Shown: piece by piece, positions 45,303-54,446 of the stretch
Position numbering within the stretch: the stretch's first letter is position 1
How the letters are laid out: every line of letters starts with the position of its first letter
Source of the DNA: Salinicola avicenniae
GTDB taxonomy: Bacteria; Pseudomonadota; Gammaproteobacteria; Pseudomonadales; Halomonadaceae
DNA: 64,000 nucleotides
Assembly (NCBI RefSeq): GCF_023736115.1
Contig: NZ_JAKQZC010000002.1
Span: forward strand, 1 to 64,000
Reading direction: 5' to 3'
The notes under the pieces: model-generated
The model's input: only the letters and a program-made list of their open reading frames with translations
Database searches by the model: none
Told to the model about the DNA's origin: nothing
Made by a program: the position numbers and the translations under genes

Positions 45303-46503
45303 GCTTCAATACCTTCAAGATATCCGATGCCATTCTTTCCATGATTTTGTCACGCCGCCATTTTTCGACAAACTCTTCCCTGGGAGTATGGACGAGTTTC
45401 AAGCGATAAAGTGCATCCACTGCATCCTTCGCATCGCCAGCATTAAACAGTGCAAGATTTTCAATCTTTTCATTAGCGAATGTAGCAGAATATCCATGCA
45501 ATCCGGCAAGTATTGGCTTCCCGGTAGCCGCGTACTCAAACAGTTTTGAGGGTAACACCGTATCGAGGGAAGGCAACGTATTGAGATGTAAAAACAAGAC
45601 ATCTGCCTGTTGGTATGCAACCAAAAGCTCTTCGCGAGGGACTGGGTAACGTAGCTCCACATTAGTAATACCTTTATCCCTAATAGCATGCGCAAGGTTT
45701 TCTCGACCTGCCCCATCACCTAGGACCAGAAATGTCGCACGCTCCCTCAAGAGAATGGCTAATTGAGGCAATATATGCTCTATCCCCTGTCCGGCCCCGA
45801 GATTGCCTGCATACACCACCTTTAAGGAAGTACCGCATCGCCGCCGACCTTCTTTAGCAAAAACACCGGTTTCGAATGCCTCGATGAAAGGTGCGTCGAT
45901 TCCATTGGTATACCAGGAGAAGGATTGCTCGGGATAGCGCGAGCGGAAGTAGGGTTCGAAGCCACCAGAAACCAAATTTATTCGATCTGCTTTTGCCAGG
46001 GACCATCTCTCCATAATGGAAAATAACGCAGCAAGTGGATATCCAACTCCGAATGGCATTATCGAGGGTAGGTTATCGACAAAGTTGTCTCGAATATCCA
46101 GATAAAGCCGCGCTCCACTACGCATCGCCACCCAACGAGCCAAAACGGCAGTCATCAAGCGCGAGGAAGTGGCAATTACTAAGTCGTAGTGTCGATCGCG
46201 CGTCAACCGACGGACCTGAGCAGCATAAGACGCGAAAGCTCTTGCCTGGGAAACCATGCCCCGTCCATCGCTAGACACGTCGAACCTGTGAATCCGTACT
46301 TTCTTATCACCCGACACATCATCATTCACAGCACCTTCCATGCGGTTACCGAAACGATTGGGCGCCGTCGTGAGCACCTCGAGCTCGCTGTCAGTGGAAA
46401 GTTGATTCGATAACGCCTTCACTAGTGCTTCGCAACGAAAGGCGCCGGCGCTGATATCGGGAGGATAGTAGAAGCCGAGCACCAAGATCCGGACCACCAT
46501 CAT
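45292..46503 (-). CDS. GT4-type glycosyltransferase
   Basis: This 403-residue GT-B-fold enzyme has an N-terminal VLGFYYPPDISAGAFRCEAL that resembles WbuB-like fucosyl/aminosugar transferases. The C-terminal half has VVYAGNLGAGQGIEHILPQL, a GDGAGRENL nucleotide loop, and PSKLFEYAATGKPILAGL with the retaining-type Glu. It adds one sugar of the repeat unit at the cytoplasmic side of the membrane. It overlaps the neighbouring genes on both sides. Confidence 0.9.
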   Translation of the reverse strand: MMVVRILVLGFYYPPDISAGAFRCEALVKALSNQLSTDSELEVLTTAPNRFGNRMEGAVNDDVSGDKKVRIHRFDVSSDGRGMVSQARAFASYAAQVRRLTRDRHYDLVIATSSRLMTAVLARWVAMRSGARLYLDIRDNFVDNLPSIMPFGVGYPLAALFSIMERWSLAKADRINLVSGGFEPYFRSRYPEQSFSWYTNGIDAPFIEAFETGVFAKEGRRRCGTSLKVVYAGNLGAGQGIEHILPQLAILLRERATFLVLGDGAGRENLAHAIRDKGITNVELRYPVPREELLVAYQQADVLFLHLNTLPSLDTVLPSKLFEYAATGKPILAGLHGYSATFANEKIENLALFNAGDAKDAVDALYRLKLVHTPREEFVEKWRRDKIMERMASDILKVLKHGS

Positions 46504-47750
46504 CGCGTCGCCATACCCGCGCCAGACTCTGGCAAGATGCGGGCATAGAGCTCGGTCAACTCCTGCTCCTGAGCTTCCCAGTTGAGTGACCTAGCAGCTT
46601 TTGTCGCCTGTTCACGATAGTAACCGCGCTGCTCAGGATCCTCGACCAGGCTCTGGATGGCGCCGGCCAATGCCTGTGTATCCCCCGGAGCTACCAGCAC
46701 GCCGAGATCATTCTCTCGAACGACCTTGCTGATCTCCGGCAACCGGCTCGCCACCACCGGAAGACCCGCAATCACATACTCGAACAACTTATTGGAGTCG
46801 GTCGTGAAATGGTTAAGGCAGGTGTTCTCGATAGGCTGGACGCCGATATCGGCCGATGCCGTGTAGGACAGCAGCTCGCTCAGCGCCACCGTAGGGATGA
46901 AGCGAACCCGTTCGCCCAGATCCAACTTCTCGACGAGTTCGTGTAGCTCTGCTGCTTGGCGCCCTCCTCCTAGGAAAACGAAATAGGCATGCTGTACGCT
47001 TGCGGCAGCTTCCACCAACCTTGGCAACCCCCTGCCCGGCTGCAACCCACCCTGGTACAGCACGATAGGCCAAGACTCGGCTAACCCAAGTTCCTCACGA
47101 ATACGGTTCGAGCCTTGGGTCTCGACGAGACGCGGACGATTCTGCAGTACCACCGGGCGTGGAATGCGATAAGCCCGTGAAAAAAACTTCGCACGAGCAT
47201 CGGTGGTGGTGATGGTGCCCGCGGCCCTAGGCATGAGTTTCTTTTCAATCCAGCCCACTAGCCCGCGAAAGGCCTGGTAGCCTTCTCGATCCGTGCTGAT
47301 TTCGTGGGCATCATAGACGAGTGGCACTCGGGACAGTCTGGCAGCCAGCCACGCCGTCGGAAGTACATTCACGTCATGAGCGTGAATCACCGCAGGACGA
47401 GAACGGACCAGTTGGTAAGTCAGCTCAATATGCGCCCAGGTTCGCGCAAAGATGCTAAGCAATTGCCCAACTAGGCGTCTCCTCGAGCCAGCCCCATTGG
47501 CCACCGCTAGTTCTGCTGTCTCAGCCGCATCCGGGTAGGCCCGCCACTTGCGAAATCTCCAGAGCGGACTGCGCGCCACACGCACAACCTTGACGCCTGA
47601 CTCTAGCGTTTCTCTCTGTAACGTCTTTCCCGGAGCATGCAGCGCATGAACGACAACCTGATGACCTGCTGTCTGGAGAGTCTGAGCTTCCTTCAGGACA
47701 CGAGCGTCGTTAAGAAAGTCGTTCCATACAATCATGGAAATAGTAGACAA
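46500..47750 (-). CDS. GT4-type glycosyltransferase
   Basis: This 416-residue GT-B enzyme has VWNDFLNDARVLKEAQTLQT at the N-terminus. HAHDVNVLPTAWLAARLSRV and DAHEI follow, then VLYQGGLQPGRGLPRLVEA and NKLFEYVIAGLPVVASRLPE, the donor-binding region with the conserved Glu. The DNA is more GC-rich than the genes upstream. It overlaps the next glycosyltransferase by four bases. Sugar specificity cannot be read. Confidence 0.9.
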   Translation of the reverse strand: MSTISMIVWNDFLNDARVLKEAQTLQTAGHQVVVHALHAPGKTLQRETLESGVKVVRVARSPLWRFRKWRAYPDAAETAELAVANGAGSRRRLVGQLLSIFARTWAHIELTYQLVRSRPAVIHAHDVNVLPTAWLAARLSRVPLVYDAHEISTDREGYQAFRGLVGWIEKKLMPRAAGTITTTDARAKFFSRAYRIPRPVVLQNRPRLVETQGSNRIREELGLAESWPIVLYQGGLQPGRGLPRLVEAAASVQHAYFVFLGGGRQAAELHELVEKLDLGERVRFIPTVALSELLSYTASADIGVQPIENTCLNHFTTDSNKLFEYVIAGLPVVASRLPEISKVVRENDLGVLVAPGDTQALAGAIQSLVEDPEQRGYYREQATKAARSLNWEAQEQELTELYARILPESGAGMATR

Positions 47751-47770
47751 ATCGAAATTCCTGAACGTAG

Positions 47771-49525
47771 TTAAGCCTTGGACTCGGCCAGTGGACCATC
47801 TTCAGACTCCCTGTCCCAACAACCGAGAATTTCCGGTATCAACGTAAGTGCCTGAATAAACTGTTGCCTTCTACACAATCTTTCGACCTCAAACAAGAAC
47901 GCAGCGAGCTTTGCATCGTTTATGTTGACATCCTTTAAGATTGCTCTACTCGCCTGCGCTTCCTGTATCGCATTGTGAAGTTGATCAAGCTGTTCAGACT
48001 CAATAGACCAACCGGCGCCAACAGGCTCTAGGCTCCATCTTACCCAATGGATTAACAGAAGTTCATCTTCTCCGTCTTTATAGATCAAGTCTTGGGAAAT
48101 CTCGGGATTTACGATAACTAAAGGCAGTTTCTGCACGCGTTCCATTATCTCAATATACTTATTAGAGAATTCGTAGACATAGGAATCAGAACTTCCTTCT
48201 GTCATTCTTGAAATAGTCATCAACCGCTCAACTAGCTTTTCATCTACACGCTGCCAAAGCAGTGGCCGTGATCGGCTATACTTTGAAGACAAGTCTTGAC
48301 TTGGCTCAATTATCATCAGACGTTTTAAGATATTATTTTTGATAGCTTTTATTTGTTTAGGTAGAAACTGTTCGATTGGACACCACTTAAAAACATGGCA
48401 ATTTAAACCATGTATTTCGTCAACCCCCAAAAGAGAAAGCGCAGGAAGCTCTCGATTCCCAAGGAGTAAAGTCGCCTCATGCCGAGCTTGAGCTTTTTTA
48501 TTTGAACCAAAAAGCTTTATTATGTATCTTCCTTTCTTTTCATCAGCTTTTCCAAATGCTTCAATTTTGAACGCGGCAACATCCGGAATCCCCAATTGAT
48601 CCCACTCAACTTTGACTTTCTCAATCAATTCATCAACAGTATTTCTTAGTACAGCGACGATCCACCCGTTACAGTCCGCAGTTTGAAGAAGGCTCCAAAA
48701 TGCAGTTTCATGTCTTTTTATCTCTTTTACCAGAACATGCCCATGAAAGAACAATGCATTTATCTTTGTTCTCTGATCATACAGTCCTTTTAAATCATTA
48801 ACCAGCCCAGTTATCCGAGAAAAACCTTGTCGCATCAATATTAGAGCAACTACAGCAACCAATAAGCCAGGTGGGTCTCCCCATAAAAAATGTCCCACCA
48901 TGAAAAAAAATGCTATCAGAAAACCTATATTTGTTGCTGTGCCTAAAACTTTTCCGGGAGAATTTTCTAAATCTTCTTTAACCTGCCCCTCTTTAGAATA
49001 CAAAAAAAGAAGCACGAGAAAAACAACGAATGCATAGCCCATCAAAACCAAGGCAAGATACGGATAAATAAGAGAAATACTTAACGAAATAAAAAAAAGA
49101 AGAATACTAGTCGCTAGACTTCTCGAGTAGCGTTGATAGCCTTGGTTGGCTATCACATCTTGATTCTCAAACAAAGCCATCTTCTGGCTTTTTTCTAGAA
49201 GAAGATTAGCACCTTTCATAGCCCCATAAGAGACTATCTTCTCTGACAGAAAATGAAGAATATAAAAACCAACAGCCAACAAACTAAGAAAAACAATCAA
49301 AATATCTCGATCTATTCCCCAAAAAAAAGACGGAAAATATTGGGGAATTTTTTCTGACCCTAACAGCATAACAACTTTCAGAGGAAGTAAAGAAGCCACC
49401 ACGACTGAAAACTGCGATACCAAGGTTGCTAAAACAACAATAAGAGTGAACTTAGGAACCACTCTAAAAAATTTGTTACCCACAGATATCGACCATCGCA
49501 AAGATGACTTAACCTTTATAAGCAA
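47771..49525 (-). CDS. Membrane protein with ABC-exporter-like helices and a degenerate kinase-like C-terminus
   Basis: I do not recognise this 584-residue protein as a named family. The first about 235 residues form six hydrophobic segments (22-55, 72-95, 135-155, 158-177, 196-216, 219-232), spaced like one ABC-exporter membrane domain, but no nucleotide-binding domain follows. From about 330 the chain resembles a small-molecule (APH/choline-type) kinase. YIIKLFG has a beta-3 Lys337, RHE a Glu350, and CHVFKWC at 376-382 looks like a hinge. The catalytic loop position reads VIVNPEISQDLI (470-481) instead of HGDxHxxNI, and LLIHW (490-494) replaces LIDW, so the key Asp residues are missing. The TTG start has GAGGAG 5 bases upstream. 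Function unknown; lies beside the sulfotransferase. Confidence 0.7.
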   Translation of the reverse strand: MLIKVKSSLRWSISVGNKFFRVVPKFTLIVVLATLVSQFSVVVASLLPLKVVMLLGSEKIPQYFPSFFWGIDRDILIVFLSLLAVGFYILHFLSEKIVSYGAMKGANLLLEKSQKMALFENQDVIANQGYQRYSRSLATSILLFFISLSISLIYPYLALVLMGYAFVVFLVLLFLYSKEGQVKEDLENSPGKVLGTATNIGFLIAFFFMVGHFLWGDPPGLLVAVVALILMRQGFSRITGLVNDLKGLYDQRTKINALFFHGHVLVKEIKRHETAFWSLLQTADCNGWIVAVLRNTVDELIEKVKVEWDQLGIPDVAAFKIEAFGKADEKKGRYIIKLFGSNKKAQARHEATLLLGNRELPALSLLGVDEIHGLNCHVFKWCPIEQFLPKQIKAIKNNILKRLMIIEPSQDLSSKYSRSRPLLWQRVDEKLVERLMTISRMTEGSSDSYVYEFSNKYIEIMERVQKLPLVIVNPEISQDLIYKDGEDELLLIHWVRWSLEPVGAGWSIESEQLDQLHNAIQEAQASRAILKDVNINDAKLAAFLFEVERLCRRQQFIQALTLIPEILGCWDRESEDGPLAESKA

Positions 49526-49669
49526 GAAGACTCCTCCCCAACCAAAGAAGAAGGTTTAAAGAACGACGACATGATATCAAAAAGTACCATGCCCCCTCCT
49601 TCCAAGCCATATGAGCACCTCTCACGTTGAAATATCAACACACTTTCTCTCGCTCAAAGATAGAAAGCA

Positions 49670-50572
49670 TTAGCAATATTTTCTTCCTGTTTTTTCACTA
49701 ATCTTCTCAAAAAGATCGGAAAAGCTCTCTCGTGCAAACTCATAAAGTTCATCTGGAATTTCCTTAGCCGCTCCATGATACTTATTTGTCGCGTGCCCGT
49801 CAGAGATGGCAGTTTCCACATTGCATGATAAAACACTACGACTCACCCCCCCACCAAGCAAATTAAAAATAGCATCAGACAAAGAGTGCGGGTTAGAAAA
49901 AAGGTCCTCAAAAATCAAATACTCGTCATATTCGTACGAAAAGGCGGCATTATAAAATTTAGTTGTTTTTTTGATATTTTCTTGCAAATAATCTCGATCA
50001 CTAATATCTTTCTTTCCCAAATACTCTCTATATTCGTCCTTCCTAAACGTTCTTGACATCACCAAATCAACAGGATTCCTAACAATGAATGCAGACGAAA
50101 AATTTTCAGTGCAATCAGAAAAAGTCTGAAGCTTGGCCTTGTGTGCCGTATTAATTATTATTGCTTTAGAAAAAATATTTTCAGGTGATGTCGAATTGAT
50201 CAAATGATACATTTCCATAAATTTATTTTTTTGCTTAGGAGACAGCTTCCCTAACGCTCTTTCTGTTTCAGGTGCAATATATACTTCACCAAGAGCAATA
50301 GAGGGCGACGTTAAACTAATAATGTGTTGAATCAAATGTGAGCCTGACGCTCCAAAGCTGGACAAAAAGACTGTTTTCCGAGCACATTTAATCCTTTCTT
50401 CGGCTATTTTAGATAGGATAGATAGTAATGCCTCGTTTTCCCATCCATATCGATCTTTTATTGCCTTTAGTCGATTAATGCTTTTCTTTTCTTGTCTAGA
50501 ATTTCCCTCCCAATGTCGGCCCATATTACTAACGTAATCAAGAATCAGATCGACAGACTCTTCTTTGTCCAT
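49670..50572 (-). CDS. PAPS-dependent sulfotransferase
   Basis: This 300-residue P-loop protein has the two PAPS-binding elements of sulfotransferases: a 5'-phosphosulfate loop VFLSSFGASGSHLIQHII (68-85) and the 3'-phosphate motif FIVRNPVDLVMSR with Arg165 and Ser173 in RxxxxxxxS spacing. No signal peptide is present, so it acts in the cytoplasm, probably on lipid-linked repeat units. PAPS would come from the CysD-CysNC enzymes and PAP would go to CysQ. AGGAG stands 5 bases before the ATG. The gene is very AT-rich. The lysine often found in the 5' loop of eukaryotic enzymes is not evident. Confidence 0.82.
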   Translation of the reverse strand: MDKEESVDLILDYVSNMGRHWEGNSRQEKKSINRLKAIKDRYGWENEALLSILSKIAEERIKCARKTVFLSSFGASGSHLIQHIISLTSPSIALGEVYIAPETERALGKLSPKQKNKFMEMYHLINSTSPENIFSKAIIINTAHKAKLQTFSDCTENFSSAFIVRNPVDLVMSRTFRKDEYREYLGKKDISDRDYLQENIKKTTKFYNAAFSYEYDEYLIFEDLFSNPHSLSDAIFNLLGGGVSRSVLSCNVETAISDGHATNKYHGAAKEIPDELYEFARESFSDLFEKISEKTGRKYC

Positions 50573-50634
50573 AACAACTCCTGTTACTCAAACCTAAAAC
50601 ATATAATAAAAAACAGCGGAAAGATTAAAACTTT

Positions 50635-52272
50635 CTAAGCGAAGGCATTGACTTTTAAATATGTTTTATGCTTTCCTGGACCTTCCCAATACGAAGTCAT
50701 ACGAGATGATTTTTTGTATACTCCAAATTCACTTGAAGAGATAGCAGAATTACACATATCCCCTGACCACCCACTGTACGTGACAACCGAAGACCTAGTA
50801 GAACCTGGCCTAATCGCCACAGCCCCCCCTTTTTCAGAACTGTACTTCACCCCCTCTTTTTCTGATTGGATACAATGATTGTAACCAGGTCCTAAAAACC
50901 AATTTGTTGCTAAGAAACCAGAGTAGAAATCAGAGTGCGCCTGATCTTCAATCAAAACCTCTCCTTTTGTTATTTTTTCTATGTTTATAACACGCCGAAG
51001 CCTCCATCCCTTATAACAAAAAGTTTCGGCGACAACTCTAAGTGGATCACTTTTTAAACCAAGGCGAGCTTTACGAGGCGTTCTACTGACCTTCCTCTCA
51101 GCTTCTACCCCAGGAACATACAGCGTATTATGAGCCATAGGAGACCTGACAAAAATACGCTTCAAATCCTTCTCATTGTGAGAATAAAGGCCACCGTCAC
51201 CAAGAATCAACTTATCCCCAATCTGCCAATAAATTGACAAATCATCATCATGACGATGGTAATGTGAAAACTGACCCGCGCGGACAATGAGCTTCGACCA
51301 GTTATTGGTCAGTTCATCTTCATAACCAACAATTATGTATCCTGATTCGGAGTAATCCCAAATACACACTCCTGAAAGTTGAAGCGGAGATGAATTAACA
51401 TCTTCGATCTCAGAAAATTTTACTTTCATCCCCCCTCTCGTATCCCCTAACAAAGGTAGGGTTCCATCAGGAAGCGTTAGAGCACTTAGGAACGACCTCG
51501 CATTATCTAAATACTCTTCACCAACCTTAGATAATTGATTATCACCTAACCTCTCGTAGTCAGAAAGAGCAACTAACTTACCTATCATGAATTGATGGTA
51601 GCCAGGGCTATTTTCTTTATGCACACCCTGTTTAGTAAAAGCAAAACCCACTTCATCAAGTAGTCTTTCTCTGGATATTTCCCTTGCGGTTATTAGGTCC
51701 TCACACTCTGGAAATATAAGTGAAGCTCTCAACAGGATATCCGCTTGCTCGAAGCCGTGATTGGTTCTCTTGCTATAATTTTTATCTTTGGCAAGCCAAT
51801 GAGCATGGCAAACAATCTCTTGGTCTAAAAATTTCTTTAATGCGTGGTGCGAGCTTTTCCTCCCGAACAGTACCACATATAAATCTGTCAAATGTCTTAG
51901 CCTTAGTGCTGTAGCATGATCATGCCACATCAGGGGAGACTCTTCAGGATATTTTTCAGCGCATGCTTTCCACTGCTTTAATCCATTCCACAAAAAATCG
52001 ATCAGCACATCATCGTTCGCAGTTCCATCCTCTAGACAGCGTCCAGCTTGCGTATACCACTTGACAAATGGAAACTGTTGCAACTGCCACCACCAATTTC
52101 TATTAACAGGCCCACTCTTCCAGTCAAATGTTTCAAGGTCGAGAGAGGCATCTTCAAAGTCATTGAATACTATTTTCCCATTTACCGCGTCATTAAGGTT
52201 GCTGTAAGCGTGCGCTGAATCTCGCTCAAGCACCTCTGTCAAATAGGAGCTTAATGGATTTCCCAGACTCAT
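50635..52272 (-). CDS. Heparinase II/III-like protein, without signal peptide
   Basis: This 545-residue protein has an alpha-toroid N-terminal half with TNHGFEQADILLRASLIFPE and KENSPGYHQFMIGKL, and a beta-sandwich C-terminal half with FSHYHRHDDDLSIYW and RSPMAHNTLYVPG. Both are landmarks of the heparinase II/III family, including likely catalytic Asn/Tyr/His residues. Known relatives are polysaccharide lyases that cut uronate-containing chains. Here no signal peptide is seen, which is unusual for a degrader and suggests a cytoplasmic or modifying role. It lies 63 bases upstream of the sulfotransferase, which fits a glycosaminoglycan-like product containing uronic acids. Confidence 0.88.
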   Translation of the reverse strand: MSLGNPLSSYLTEVLERDSAHAYSNLNDAVNGKIVFNDFEDASLDLETFDWKSGPVNRNWWWQLQQFPFVKWYTQAGRCLEDGTANDDVLIDFLWNGLKQWKACAEKYPEESPLMWHDHATALRLRHLTDLYVVLFGRKSSHHALKKFLDQEIVCHAHWLAKDKNYSKRTNHGFEQADILLRASLIFPECEDLITAREISRERLLDEVGFAFTKQGVHKENSPGYHQFMIGKLVALSDYERLGDNQLSKVGEEYLDNARSFLSALTLPDGTLPLLGDTRGGMKVKFSEIEDVNSSPLQLSGVCIWDYSESGYIIVGYEDELTNNWSKLIVRAGQFSHYHRHDDDLSIYWQIGDKLILGDGGLYSHNEKDLKRIFVRSPMAHNTLYVPGVEAERKVSRTPRKARLGLKSDPLRVVAETFCYKGWRLRRVINIEKITKGEVLIEDQAHSDFYSGFLATNWFLGPGYNHCIQSEKEGVKYSSEKGGAVAIRPGSTRSSVVTYSGWSGDMCNSAISSSEFGVYKKSSRMTSYWEGPGKHKTYLKVNAFA

Positions 52273-52292
52273 GAATAACTATGCCTTTAGTA

Positions 52293-54446
52293 TCACTTAG
52301 AGGGTGCCAGAAGTTGCTCGTCCCATGATGAAACTACCTTTTTTGGACGCATTTTATCAGGAAGCTCAAAAATTTCAGATGAAGATTCAATAACATATTT
52401 ACGTGCCGCGTCTAAGTCATCCACAACACATTCTTCTCCCCAAATGTCTGCAGCTCCGTCCCAATTCCAGATAACCGGCATGGTACCGGTCAATATCCCT
52501 TCTCCTATCGCCATATGAAAAGACTCATAATCCGAGGGGGATAGTATAAAACCAACCATGGAGAACCAATCATTAACATCATCTCCAGGGGGGTCAAAAA
52601 TAACCTTGTATCGCAATTTCGGATTATTATTAATGCGATCAAAAACCTCTCGATAGTATGCTAACTCATCCTTCCGATTGAGCAACCAACCATAATCCAA
52701 AGGATGCTTCCCCTTGACACGAAGGCAGTACCGATCATCTTCTTCAAGTAGACTTTCCAGTAGATCGAGCGCACGATCCAGGCGCTTGCGAGATGGGGCA
52801 ACCCCTATAATACCCAGAGTATAGCGAGCATCTCCGGCTTTCTTCTTGGGTGTGAATTTTTTCTCATCCAAAAAGTTGGGAATTACTGAAGTTTTTTCAT
52901 GCGGAAAATCGAAGGCTTCCTGACCCTCACGACGAACGAATTCACTAACATAAGCAATATGATCGACCCGATTCCAATCCGACTCTGAGACATACGGGAG
53001 CTCTCGTTCCTGGAGATGAAACCGTGCAACCAGCCGCTGATGTGGCAGGCGATGATGTGAATACCACTTGAGGTTGCCCAGGCACCACTCACAAAAAATC
53101 ACGTCAGCTTGAGGTAATAGTTCTAGACTTTTCTTTTCATCATGAGAATTGTGACCAGCCCACTGATCGACAAGGAATTCAAACTTTCCTGTTTCCTCGA
53201 GCCGTTTTTGCAGAGGAGTAAAGAACTTAAGGTCATGCCCGGCCACTAGAACACGAATTTTCCGAGTTTCTTCTGTCCGAGTAATATTTCCTCTATCAGG
53301 AAGCAGGTTCAGCCACTCACTCACTTCACCCACACGAGTACCGAATGTATGTGACTTGGCAACTGCCATAAGCTGATCGGCGGCAATCTGTGCGAGTTCA
53401 TCATCAGTCAGAGCCGCATCAAGGGCGTTGATGTACTGCTCCTGAGTATTTGCAAAGAGGGGGTAGTCTTCGCCCAGAAGCTCTTCATGCAGCGGGTTAC
53501 GGTTGAGGATGGCACCACACCCCGCTCCACCGTACTCGAGAATCTTGGTGGAGTACTCCAGCGTATCGTTCATCACCTCGTCTCGCCAGGAAAGTCCCAC
53601 ACGGGCCTGGTGAAGCTCCGCCTGAACGCCCTCCCGGGACATTGCTCCCAACCACTTCAGCCCGGGCGTATGCTCCAGCGCAATTTTCATGCGTTGCTGG
53701 AAGCCTTCAGAGTCAAAGTGAATCTTGTCACCGATCATGCGGAGTTCAGCATCTGGATGATTACTGTAGAGCTCCGGCCATGTTTCAGCCATCTCCAACG
53801 TCATCCAGTCGGGCTTGAACTTGCCCGCGTAAACAACCTGCTTCTGTCGCGAAGCCACTGGACGAGGCTCGCCTGCAATGTCAGGAATAACAGGTGGGTA
53901 CAGCTTGCACTTTTCATCGGGCAAGCTCGGTACAAGCGCCTTCCACAGGTCCCGGAAGCCCGAGGTCTGACAGAGGAGCTGGGCGCATCCTTGGCCAATC
54001 TCGGAGATTTCCTCACGCTCGGCTTCGCTATAGGCTTCGACGGATTGAGGAATGTCCGTGAGATAGATCCAACATTTCCGGAAAATATCAGGGCTATCAA
54101 GCAATTCTTTTGCAATAGCGTAGCCACGTACAATGATTACATCATAATCATTCTTCTGTTCGAGCTTGACTGCGACTTCGGCCATTTCACTGTGCGTAAG
54201 CCGCTTGGCAAGCATGCTACTGGCACTACCGATCTCGCGAATGCCATTGACAACATTGATATTCCGGTGCTTGCAAAGAGGCTGATACAGCTCGTCCCTA
54301 TGCGGAGTACTTTTCGCCAGAAAGTCGACTGTCGCCAGTCCTGTCTCGGCAAATACTAGAGCAATGGTTTGCGCCCAAATAGATGAGCCATCAATGTAAT
54401 TGAGGTCTGGATTGGCACAGACAAGAACACGTTTCAACTCAGACAT
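52293..54446 (-). CDS. Double glycosyltransferase (two GT-B domains)
   Basis: This 717-residue cytoplasmic protein has two glycosyltransferase-like modules. The N-terminal one (about 1-390) has QVVYAGKFKPDWMTLEMAE and STKILEYGGAGCGAILNRNP. The C-terminal one (about 405-710) has FHLQERELPY, TLGIIGVAPSRKRLDRALDL and LSPSDYESFHMAIGEGILTG. One chain may therefore add two sugars. The ATG at 54446 overlaps the upstream gene by 8 bases, with GGGGGA about 8 bases before; ORF extension to 54494 is within the neighbour. Confidence 0.85.
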   Translation of the reverse strand: MSELKRVLVCANPDLNYIDGSSIWAQTIALVFAETGLATVDFLAKSTPHRDELYQPLCKHRNINVVNGIREIGSASSMLAKRLTHSEMAEVAVKLEQKNDYDVIIVRGYAIAKELLDSPDIFRKCWIYLTDIPQSVEAYSEAEREEISEIGQGCAQLLCQTSGFRDLWKALVPSLPDEKCKLYPPVIPDIAGEPRPVASRQKQVVYAGKFKPDWMTLEMAETWPELYSNHPDAELRMIGDKIHFDSEGFQQRMKIALEHTPGLKWLGAMSREGVQAELHQARVGLSWRDEVMNDTLEYSTKILEYGGAGCGAILNRNPLHEELLGEDYPLFANTQEQYINALDAALTDDELAQIAADQLMAVAKSHTFGTRVGEVSEWLNLLPDRGNITRTEETRKIRVLVAGHDLKFFTPLQKRLEETGKFEFLVDQWAGHNSHDEKKSLELLPQADVIFCEWCLGNLKWYSHHRLPHQRLVARFHLQERELPYVSESDWNRVDHIAYVSEFVRREGQEAFDFPHEKTSVIPNFLDEKKFTPKKKAGDARYTLGIIGVAPSRKRLDRALDLLESLLEEDDRYCLRVKGKHPLDYGWLLNRKDELAYYREVFDRINNNPKLRYKVIFDPPGDDVNDWFSMVGFILSPSDYESFHMAIGEGILTGTMPVIWNWDGAADIWGEECVVDDLDAARKYVIESSSEIFELPDKMRPKKVVSSWDEQLLAPSK

